A stretch of 11,141 nt of DNA, from assembly GCA_900755985.1 (NCBI GenBank), contig CAAEIL010000285.1, positions 1 to 11,141 of the forward strand. The letters are read 5' to 3'. This document shows positions 1 to 9,900 of this stretch, one piece after another (positions within the stretch are counted from its first letter, which is position 1; each line of letters begins with the position of its first letter). Below the pieces are notes generated by a model. The model ran no database searches, had not been told where the DNA came from, and saw nothing but the letters and a program-made list of their open reading frames with translations. Position numbers and translations under genes: made by a program. This DNA is from Bacteroidales bacterium (GTDB taxonomy: Bacteria > Bacteroidota > Bacteroidia > Bacteroidales > Muribaculaceae).

Positions 1-328
1 GCGAACGGTACACGCCGAGAACCGCCTGAACAAGCCTACGGATGATGTTGTTCTTCAGCGGCGCGTTGCCCTGCGTCATGATGTATGCCTCTTCGCGCAT
101 CTTCTTGCCGTCAACGCAGATTATGTCATCCCACTGGTTGCCGTAACAATACTTCTTGTTGCGCTCGCGGTCAATGCGGAATGTCTCCATCTGCATCCAA
201 TACTGCTGCGCCTGCCATAATATCTCGCAACCACGCTGTTTCTCGTCTTTCAGCTGCGATACCTTTATGCTGTCCATCGTGGATTTCGGCATGACGCGGC
301 TGAGCCTATGTAGTTTATTTGTTGCCAT
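1..328 (-). CDS. Phage portal protein, N-terminal part (runs off the left edge)
   Basis: The frame opens with ATG at 328-326 and stays open to base 1, giving 109 visible codons and no stop. The visible protein begins MATNKLHRLSRVMPK and continues with a charged helical stretch, then the motifs RNKKYCYGNQWDD (about residues 57-69) and QGNAPLKNNIIRRLVQAVLG (about residues 86-105). A Y-x-Y/C-G-N/D-Q-W segment followed by QGN-x-PLKNN-x-IRRLV-x-x-VLGV is what I recall from portal proteins of Bacteroidales phages and prophages. A portal forms the dodecameric ring at the capsid vertex through which DNA is packaged and ejected. Such proteins are usually several hundred residues long, so most of this one lies outside the window. 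The ATG is the only reasonable start in this frame after the preceding gene's stop at 390. No Shine-Dalgarno precedes it (upstream bases CCCCTTATTCCCTATAAT), which is normal for Bacteroidota. It follows the giant gene after 61 bases on the same strand. The assignment is by remembered motif likeness, not by a search. Confidence 0.68.
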   Translation of the reverse strand, partial: MATNKLHRLSRVMPKSTMDSIKVSQLKDEKQRGCEILWQAQQYWMQMETFRIDRERNKKYCYGNQWDDIICVDGKKMREEAYIMTQGNAPLKNNIIRRLVQAVLGVYRS

Positions 329-331
329 ATT

Positions 332-382
332 ATAGGGAATAAGGGGTACGGAGCAAAGGTAAACCCTTTCTCCGTTCCCTAT
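332..382 (-). other. Compound stem-loop filling the gap between the giant gene and the portal gene
   Basis: The plus-strand arms are ATAGGGA (332-338) with TCCCTAT (376-382), ACGGAG (348-353) with CTCCGT (370-375), and AAAGG (355-359) with CCTTT (365-369). All 18 pairs are Watson-Crick. The loop is five bases (360-364), one base (354) is bulged, and nine unpaired bases (339-347) lie on one side only. On the transcribed strand the structure starts 7 bases after the giant gene's TAG and ends 3 bases before the portal ATG, so it occupies nearly the whole gap. No U-run follows it, so it is not a standard intrinsic terminator. A role in mRNA processing, stability or translational control of the portal is possible. 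Confidence 0.6.
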
Positions 383-389
383 CGTTTAA
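354..389 (-). promoter_or_regulatory. Candidate Bacteroidota-type promoter before the portal gene
   Basis: On the minus strand, TACCTTTG (354-361) matches the Bacteroides -7 consensus TAnnTTTG at every fixed position. About 20 bases upstream lies TTAAAC (384-389), only a weak match to the -33 TTTG/TTG element. Transcription would start some 20 bases before the portal ATG. The element lies within the stem-loop, so the TTTG may simply be part of a selected RNA structure. With one good half-site the call is tentative. Confidence 0.35.
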
Positions 390-3300
390 CTATTGCGCCT
401 CACGCAGTTCTTGGAGCATACTGCGCTTTGTCTCTCTGATGTCTGTGACGATGCTGTCACGCTGTGCCGGGGTCTTGGCTTGCAGGAAGTCCTTGGATAG
501 GTCTACGAGGATGCGCTTGTAATACTTCATTATGTCGTAGCGCACATATTCGGGTGTGTCGTAGAGTTCGTCCATCATGCCTTCGGCACGGTCGGGGTCT
601 CGCTTGCCAATCTCCTTGATGCGCTTCTCGGCTTTCTCGGTCTGGGCAAACTCGTCCTGCCATGCGGCGAGGCTGTCCGGGTTGTACACATCGCGGTCGG
701 TAACAGCGCCGAGTCTCTCTTTGATGATTTTGTCGGCGCGGTCCATGTGGCGGTTCATCACGTCCTCCGACTGCTCTTCCGTATACATCCACCCCGTCAG
801 CGGTGCGTTGCGCATCTTCTTGTAGCGTGCGTAGCGTCTTGACAACTCGGCCGGGGTGAGGTTCTTGGCTTCTGCGCCTGTCATGTCAATCTCCTCAAAG
901 TAGATTTTCTCGATCTGACTCTGAGGTACGTTGAGCAGGCGCATCCAAAAGAGCGCGGCCTCGCGCGATGTCTCCGGGTCGGCATCGCAGGCATCAACAA
1001 TGGACGTGACCATGTCGGTAAGCGTCTGCGGATTGAGACCAGTGCTCATGCCTACAATGATGTTGAGCACGTCATTGGTGGCGGCTACCGCATCCTTGTC
1101 AAGCATCCTCGTCATGGCGGCTATATCGCTGAAAATAGGCGACTGCTTGCTGACGTAATCCCAGTTGACTTCTTCGTTGCCGAATGCCATGTTAAGCCCG
1201 GTGGTGGTAACATCGCCTGCGGTCGTTCCTTCGATGGGGCCGAACATTGACTGTCGGATAGCATCGTTCCATGTTTTCTCTTTCTCGTCCTCGTCCGAAG
1301 TAAGGAGCAGGAGCGGAGCAAGACCCCCGAGTCTCCACAGCCACGGCAGTATCCAACCGAAGGTGGCAAGTTGCACGGTGTTCTTGATGTATGCCTTGCG
1401 GTGGAGTCGCTTTGCCTCTTTCTCTGCGGCGGCTTCCTCCATTCCCTCGCGCACAAGCTGCTTCTTCATAAATTCTACGGTAGAGTTTCCGCTGATGAGG
1501 TTGCGCAGGTTACGCGCGGCCTCGTGACTCTTTCGGGTGTAGGAGTATGCCGAGTTACGGAAGAGTGACACGGCAAAGGCCTCTGCCGAGTGGTCTACCT
1601 GAATGGGCGCGAGGAACGGACCCTCACTTGACTGCTGAGACTCGTTAAACGAAATCTCTGCATCGCGTATGGCCTTGGCTCTGGCCTCATCCTTGTCCAT
1701 GCCCTGACGTATGTAACGCTTTTCTCTCGCCTTGAACACAGAGTAACATCCCACGGCGATTGTCCATGCGTCAACGCCGATATTGGGAAGCATACCCTTT
1801 TGAAATAGCCTCATCACCTTGGTATCGTACTGGCTTGCTTTCAGTCGGTAGTCGCCTGCGGTGCGGCTGAGTATACGCTTGCGGAAGAGCGGCATATTCT
1901 TCCAGCACCACTTGAGCGGCACTATACCTGCGGTTGCTATACCCTTGCCGAGTGCCATGACATCGCAGTCAGGCAGGAAAGCAGGGAACGAAAGCAACTG
2001 CTTCAACGCTGTGTAGGGTCGGAGGTTGACCTTGCCCATTGCAACACCCTTGGTGGTGCGCACAACTGCCTTGTCAAACCGGCCCGTCTTGGGCTGATAT
2101 GACTCGGTGGCTATGGCACAGCAATCCGAGAAGAGTTTCCAAAGGTGGGAACCGGTCCCGTAGGTGGTGCGCATATTCTTCACCTGCTGTTTGAATCGCT
2201 TGTACGAAAGCAGGATGCCGAGGTCGCGGTTGAGTGGGCCGAAAGCTGCCCAGTGTTCCATGTCGTTGAGGTGCTGCACAAAGAGGTCGGCGGCGTTGCA
2301 ATGTACAATGTCAAAGGGCGTGACGGAGAATCTGCGCTTGATGATTGACCCGGTTGTGGTGCTCGGATGGTCGTTATCGGGGTCTGTTCCGTTCTCTACC
2401 TCACGCTTGATTTCATCGCCTGCACGTCTGAATGGGAAGTAATTCTCATTCGCGGCCATGCTTGCGCCGAACATCTCTTTGTGAACCTCGTTGAACTCAA
2501 GACGTTTCTTGGCGAGATAGTCTACCATCCACCTGCCAATCTCTCGAATGCGCGGGTCTATGAAGTTTTCTATCTCGGCAATCTTGGCCTCGTCCACATT
2601 CATCTTGCGCAGGGTAGCACGGCCCATGGGTTGCGCTTCCCAAAGCAGGAGAGTCAGCAGATCGAGTTGCGACATCTCGTGCTCGCGCATCTCGCCGCCG
2701 TCCCAAAATGATACGGAGGATTTGGGCAATGCGTTGTTGAGGTCGTAGAGGTAACGCCAGCCTTTCTTCTTTCCGAACACTGCGATTGCTTCTGTATCCA
2801 TGGCGGCTTGGTTCTCTTCGCGCTTGGTCTGCTCACGCTCGGCGGCAGATGCCCATCCGTGCATGAAGCGGTTCCAAAGGTAGCCCTCGCCGTTGGCGTT
2901 CTTGCCGCCGAACATCCGGAGCATCTGGTCAAAGGATGCAAGCGGCTCAAGGAACATACGGATGAGCGGAGACTCGTTGAGTTTCTCGAGTCGGCTGTCC
3001 TTGCGCTGTCCGCGCAGTGGCCTGCCTTCCATGTCGGAGTTGGCGTTGTGGTGGATGTCGGCGATGTTGTTCTTACGCTTATCTTTGAACTCAGCTGCAC
3101 GTGTCACGCTCTCACCGAGTTCCCCGGCAAGTCGGCCAATCAAGTCATGATAAGCCTCCACGCGCTCTATGCGCTTGTTGCGTATCTGTTCCTTGGCGGC
3201 TTCGGCAAATTGCTTATAGGCATCAGCGGTCATGCGCCCTGCCTGCTTCTCTGCCTCGGCTTTCTTTATCTCGGACTGGATAAGCTGTTCCTCGGCTTTG

Positions 3301-3953
3301 CTCTTGGTGACGTTCTCGGCATACTCCATGGCGAAGTTGAGACCGGCAACCTCGTTGGCTGCAGCTTCTGCAATGAGCGGGTCCGAGTCTCCCATTCGGT
3401 CGGTGGCATCCTGCAAGAGGGCCTCAAGGCAACCCGGCTCCAGTTCGCCGTTGGCATTAACCTCGCGCACCGGCAGGTGCATGGTTTTCTTCATCACCCT
3501 TGCAATCTCTTGGCCCTGGGCATCCAGTTCGCCCTGCACCTCCACGCCTTTAGCGTCAACCTTACTCCCTCGGATACTGAGCAGCTTGGAGAGCATGGCC
3601 GCGCTGTTGCGCAGTTGGTTCTTCACCATCAGGTCCATGACGCGCTGAACCGTCGGAGTTACGTCCTTGCGGCCTACGACTTGGTTCACTATGCCCAGCA
3701 GGGTTTTCATCTCGCTTCGGCTCACGTTGTCAAGCAGGTTGGCATCCATGAGTATCTTGGCAAGGTCGGTCACACTCCTTACGGTTGTGATGTCGTACTC
3801 GCGCTGTCGGGCCATTGCGCTACGCAGGTGGTTGAGGTTCGCGCCGATTGCCCTAATGGCATCGTTGCGCTTCTGCAGGTTGTCGGAGTTCGCCTGCGCG
3901 GCATCGGTCTTCATCTTGGTTATCGTCTCCTCCAGTCCCATGTCCGGGTCGCG
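390..3953 (-). other. Large helical C-terminal region, candidate virion/ejection module
   Basis: Residues about 2395-3581. The region is mostly charged amphipathic helix with no enzyme motif. Recognisable landmarks are NEVHKEMFGASMAANENYFPF (2882-2901, NYFPF in particular), which resembles the N-E-V-x-x-x-x-G...NYFP(I/F) stretch found in many large phage polyvalent proteins; ISFNESQQSSEGPFLAPIQV (3161-3180); and LLNVPQSQIEKIYFEEIDM (3400-3418), followed by RYARYKKMRNAPLTGW, which I recall from Bacteroidales phage giant proteins. A possible relation to the LPD38 domain is suggested by the overall pattern but not certain. The strongly hydrophobic segment at 3253-3279 is listed separately. Its length, helicity and position next to the portal fit a structural or ejection role; this is inference. 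Confidence 0.4.
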
Positions 3954-6900
3954 GTATAGCTTCATATCCCGGTAGCTGCGAAGTTTTTGCTCAGCTTCTT
4001 TGGCCTTTTCAAAGAATTCTGCTAACTTTGCATCAACAACCTCGTCAGGTTCATTCGACCGGAAGGAATTCGGTATCGTTTGTCCCTTTCGGGGTTGTTC
4101 GTATAATGCCACATCTGTGACAAATGCAGAGTGGAGCCCGTTGTTATCACCACGTTCTTCGGTAACTGTGAATCGGACATAGTAGGGCTTGCCTTCCACA
4201 TCAACTTTTCCGACATAATTATGGTAAGCTATAACGTTGGGGTGTTCCCTGTGGACTGTCCCGTCAGGTCTTTGCGTTCCTCCGAGTTTGTCAGGCTCGC
4301 TATATGCAAGCACAGAGTTTTCAAAAGCACGGCCAAGCAGAGGTATGGCCTTTTCAAAGACACCTCCGTCACGATGATTCTTTTTGAATGCAGAGACAAA
4401 GAATTCTACCTTCCTGCCGTCTCTTGCATTGGTGGCTTTGCCTATGTTTTGGTAGGCGATACGCGCCTCCTCTTTATTGGTCGGCATGGTTTCACCATCT
4501 CTAATGCTTTCGGGAGGCAGATTGCGGATTGCCTCTGCTTTCTCAACAAGCTCAACTTCGGCTCTCGGTAATTCAACGTCATACCCGCTCCTGCGGCGCA
4601 TGGCAATGTCCTCGGCCTCGGCTATGGGGCCTCGCCGGTTCTTAAGGTTCTTCCACGACTTGTAGAGAATGTAACCGAGGTGTCTGTCGCTCAACTTAAT
4701 GCTCTTGGCGATGTTGAGACCTCTTAGCAGTTTGTCAAGGAATTTATTGACAAGTTCCTTGACCTTGCCCCAAAATGTCAGCTCTTCGGCCTCCATTTTC
4801 TCAAAGCCTTTCTCGCCGATACGACCGCCTAAGTCCGACATATATTCCTCGGTGGCTTCTCTGCGGAAATCAGCCTCTTTGCCGTCTGCCACGAAGTGAG
4901 CCTCGCCGATTGCGCCGCCTCCGTTCTTGCGGATGTACGACTGGCGCATCTTCTCATAGACAGCATCAATCTTCTTGCGTACGGCAGTGGAGGCGTGGTT
5001 GTAAACCTCGTCAAGGAAGCGCGGCATATTCTCTTCGCCCACAAGCACACTGAGTCCGTAGTGGCCTGCGGCCTCATGCAGCGCGGTGTTCTCAACATCG
5101 GCCACATTGTCGTTGTTGCCGAGGTTGATTACGATTTCGCCGGTCTTGGGGTCATACCAACCTTTGGCTCTGCGCTCGCGGCGTGTCGGCAACTTGGCCG
5201 TTTCCTCCGGGGTGAGCACTCTCATGGGCGTGTGTAGCTTCTGCGAGATTTCATCTACCCTTGCGCCCATAACCTCGGGGCGGCTCTCGTATGCGTCCAC
5301 GTATGCCTGCGCCCTTTCAAGACCTGCATTCCATTCGCCATTGTTCACGCGTTCCAGTATGTCGTTGAGGTATTCAACATCGGCTTCGGAGATTTTGCCG
5401 GATATGGGTCCGAATTTCACACCGCGCTTTGCCAGTTCGGCACGGAGCATAGGAGGTACAACGTTGATTGGCATACGGACATCGTCGGCTAATAGAGCAG
5501 GCGAAATCTCGTCTGCGACCTCACTCCATGACGCAATGCGCTCCGGCTTGAAAAAACGTGACAGCATTGTCTTTATCTTGTTGTCCTCGGTCAGTTGTCC
5601 GTTGGCTGTGCCGCTGTGCCATGACATAAGCCCGACACTGTTCTTTGCGCCCTCGGCATGGTAGCCGCTTGTTTCCTCGCTTTCGGGATAATAACCGAAG
5701 ATGGGTAGGAGTTCCGGCCGGTCCCATGCCGCCGAGAATTGGTCGTTCATCGGCGATGTGCGGATATGGAAGTACGGATTGTAGGCGACATTGCCGGTTG
5801 TGCGTCCGTTGCCCTGAACAAGGTCTGCCTTGCCGTCCTTGTTCATCATGCCTTCTTCGCTCTGTTCCCATCGGCCGAGTTGCATACGGGGTCTCCACTC
5901 GCCGTTGCCCTTTGCTGTCATAGGCGGGCGGATGCCGTAGTCGGCCCACTGGGCATAACGCCAACCGGGTTTCAGCGTCTGTCCGTTAAGGAAATCAAGC
6001 AGTTCGGTCTCGCCGTCCTCAATAAGACGGAATTTTTGGCCGTCCCCATTGGAGTTCTTCTCACCTTCAACGTCATCGTCCTCTTCAGTGAATGTTATAT
6101 CAGTGGCTTCTTCCACTTCTGCATCCATGGCGGCGTACTTATCCTCTTTCTCTTTGAGTTCGGCCTGCATGGCTTCGGAGTATTCGTCAACCTTTTGCTG
6201 AAGTTCGGCGATACGTTCTCCATGCTCAAATGGTTTGCCCTTGTCTTTCAGTATCTGGGCAAGGTCTACCTCTGCACGTTCCTTGGCATTGACCCAACCC
6301 TCGCGGTTGGTACGTTCCTGCTTGCCCGAAAGAACCTCATCAAAGAGAACATTGATAATACGCTTGAGTGCTACATCTCCCATTTCTTGGTCAATGTCCA
6401 GTTGTGGACAGACGAGTTTCTGCCGGACGATAACACCGTCAATTGCTCCACTGGAACCATAGCCGACAATGCCACGGTAGGTGTCGCTCTGCAATCCGAA
6501 CAACAACTCTCCAACTTGGAAAGTCAGTTCCGTTTTTATATGCTTGTCGTAGTCCATGGTCTGCGCTTGCTTTTTGCACTCGGCCACAGACTTGTTGTGA
6601 GCCTCGTAGACCTTATCCAGTTCATTGCGCGACTTGTAGGTCTTTCCGTTTATTCGAATTTCCTTGGGGTTGGACTCAAGCAGAGCAAGTATCTCATCGC
6701 TCCGTTCCGTTTTGGCCTGCATACGTTCTATGGTTTCACGCAGGCGCGGCTCGGCGCGGTGAATGTACATCTGATGCTGTCGGTGCTGGTCTTGCGCGGC
6801 AAGCAGCTTGCGTAACTCTTTCTCGGCTTGGTTGAGGAGCATTGCATACTGACTGCCCGACAACTCGGCTGTGATGTTGCCGAACTCGTCACCCTCTTCC

Positions 6901-9900
6901 TCCAGTACACGGTTGTCAAGGTTATTGGCAAGCAGTGCCTTGGAGTGCATGATGGCATCGGCAATTGCACCCTTGGTCTTTAGTCGCTGATATGCGGTTA
7001 CGTCAAGCGAGTCCTCAACGCCAAAGCGGATAACGCGCACCGGTATGCCCATCTCCTTGTGCAGGTTGCCCTGACGCAGGAGACGGCCCATTCGTTGCCA
7101 GTAGTCCATGGGGCGATTGGGCGCGTCTATGTGCATGAGGGTATGCAGACGCTCCTGTATATTCACGCCTACGCCGAGACGTTGTGTTGTGCCGAGAATA
7201 ACGCGAACTTCTCCGGCGTTGACCTGCGCGAAGATTTTCTCTTTCTTCTTGTCGGTCATGCCGTCACGCATGATTACAATCTGCTCGGCAGGTACACCCT
7301 GCGCGATGAGTTTGTCGCGGATGTCCTCAAAGAGGTTGAACTCTATTGCTCCGGTATCCTTGTTCTTACGCTGATAATTGTCAGCGAAGATAGCTACCGT
7401 ACCGTTGTATTTTTCGCTGTCCTTGAGTGAGCGCAGGGTCTGACGGACGGCCTCGTTGGTCTTGCTGTGTGGGTCGTCGGGTGCATTGGGCATGACAAGG
7501 CGAGCGTCAATGGCGGCGGCTTTAGCTATGCCGTACATGACGAGAGGAATGTTGCTGTTTTCTTTCTTCTCTTGGCCGGACATTTCTTCGTATGCCTTGA
7601 GTTGCGCACGGACGTATTTCAGCACTGCGCGCAGGCCGTTAGTCTGCGGCAGATATATGTCGGTTGGCTTGCCACCTTCCAGTTCGGGAATTTGCTTTTT
7701 CACCTCACCAGCCTCTGAGGTAAGCACCGTGTCGGCTATGCCTGCCCATATTCGTGCGAGTTCGGGTAGGTTGGTGTAGCCTGCAAAGCGGTTGTTCTCT
7801 TTGTATGAGCCTGCCGTAGTGAACTCAAGCATCTGCTGAATGCTACCGAAGTTGCGTACAAAATCATCGAAGTGCCAAATGTTGTGGCCCTCCATAACCT
7901 CGCGCGGCAGCAGGTAGCGCATGAATGTCCATATCTCGGCGGCTGTGTTGGAGATAGGTGTGCCGGTGGCAAAGATTACATTGCGGCCTCCGCTCTTCTC
8001 CTGCACGGCCTTGACCTTAAGATAAAGACCTTGGCATTTCTTGGAGTATGAGGGATCGACACCTTTCACGCCTCTCTGCATGGCGGTGGCGAAGCCGAGG
8101 TGTTTGTATTCGTGCGCCTCGTCAACAAGGATTGCATCAACTCCGAGGTCGTCAAAGTTGAGCGTATTATCAGTGGCGCGGTTAAGCATCTCTTCGGCAT
8201 GAGTCTTGGCGTTCTCTCTTGTGATAGCTGCACGTTTGCCGTCTTTCTTGACACCCTTGGCAGGTACACCGGCGCGTCCCGAACCTTGCTGCTCTTCCTC
8301 CGGGGCATTCTCCTCGTTGCCGATTTCGGAGAGTCTGTTGCGCATCTTCTCTACCTCTTTCTTGAGGGCAGAGACGGCACGGCTCTGTTCTCGGTCTTTC
8401 GACATTGCCTCGATCACCTCCATTTTTTCCTCAATTGACTCCTCTATGAATCGGCGTTCGCGGTCGGGGTGGTCGGGAATACGCTTCAGTACTGACTGAG
8501 GTATGACTACCATGTCCCAGTCGTTATAACGTATCTTGGCATAGAAGTCCTTGCGGCCCTCTGCATTGCGGTCTTTATCGTCAAGGCTAAGAATACGTGC
8601 GTCCGGGTAGAGTGCTTTCGCGCTTGCCACAAACTGACCGAGAGTGGCGTTCTGTACAACTATCATCGGCTTTTTAGCTGTGCCGAGTCGGCGCATCTCC
8701 ATGGCGGTGGTGATGAGCGTGAACGTCTTGCCGGTGCCAACCTCGTGGGCGAGCATCAGACTTTGCATCGTGCCGCGAACAATGGCCTTGGACTGGTGCT
8801 CGCGCATCTTGATATGCTTGCCGCCGATGAAGCGGGCCGCGCCGTCAAAATATTCGGGAACGTACTCATCGGGGATAGCCATAGGCGCGGAGTTGTTGAA
8901 GATGTTGTTGTATGTGTCCTCAATCTCCTTAGCGAGTTCGGGATTGGCCTGCATCTTGCCTCGCAACCATGATTTGAAGTCGTCGCGGATTTCGTCAACC
9001 TTGGCGGCGCAGGCTGAGGTGGCCTTGGGGTCGTTGATATTCGGGCCGTCTTTTTGCGTTTTGGTTACACGTATGGTGCGGTTGGTCATTGCGGCGGCAA
9101 TCAGTTCCGAGCCGGTGATAACCTTGTCGCAGATTTCACTACGGATACCAAATGCCTTGTCCTGCTCGCGTACATATCTCGGAATGTCAACATCCCACAT
9201 GCCGCCTGCATAGGTGCATTTCACGTTTGTGCCGGTCTTTTCTTTGATATATTCCTCAAAGATTTCGGGGCGCATCCACGAAGAGCCGATACTGAACTCA
9301 ATGAAATGAGAGGGAATATCATGAGGCACTACCTTGCGCAGAGCGGTGATATTCGGTGAATACCTGCCGTCCTCGTTATTGGTTTCTGCCTGATGCAGTT
9401 TCTCACGGACGTTGCCCGAAAGATATTCGTGAGCGGCTTCCATTACGTGGGTAAGAGGGTTCTCATAGCCGAGACCTGCCTCAATGACCTCTCGTTTTAC
9501 CTCATCCTCGCTTTTGCCAAGTTGCTCTGCTATGAAGCGAGTGTCAAGTACACCAGTCTGACGGATGCTCAGCGTCACTCCGTCACGGACGGTTGTTGCT
9601 TTGGGCTGTTCGGGTCGCTCAACGACACGGCGAGTGAAGATGTCGGCTTTGCCGTACACCTTCTTGTGGTCAAGTCCTTCCTCCCGATAGGTCTCAAGAG
9701 CGAATACTGACGGATAGTCAACATCGTTTCTTAGCCATGACAGGCCGTTGTTGCCGTGGAGGTGGCCATAGGTTGCCACGAATTGGTCAAAGGCTCGGTT
9801 GAGCGCGGCGAGTTTGGGCTTCAATCCCTCATCGCTTTCCGATGTCTTTTGGAACTCAAGCAGGTCGTTGAGAACTTTCTTGATAGCGTTGTAATCCTGC

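Noticed and set aside
348..375. Intrinsic transcription terminator after the giant gene
   Set aside because: The stem is strong but is not followed by a U-run on the transcribed strand, and the portal gene starts immediately after it.
2808..3959. Open frame of 383 codons on the plus strand
   Set aside because: It lies wholly antisense to the helical part of the giant gene. Its translation shows no domain, and such long antisense frames are common opposite genes of this composition.
5511..6002. ADP-ribosyltransferase assignment for the NPYFH domain
   Set aside because: An R-S-E or H-Y-E triad cannot be placed convincingly. The domain is left unassigned.
5739..6815. Open frame of 358 codons on the plus strand, hydrophobic in places
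   Set aside because: It is antisense to the coiled-coil and linker part. Its hydrophobicity mirrors Glu/Lys-rich codons on the other strand, and it has no recognisable motif or start signal.
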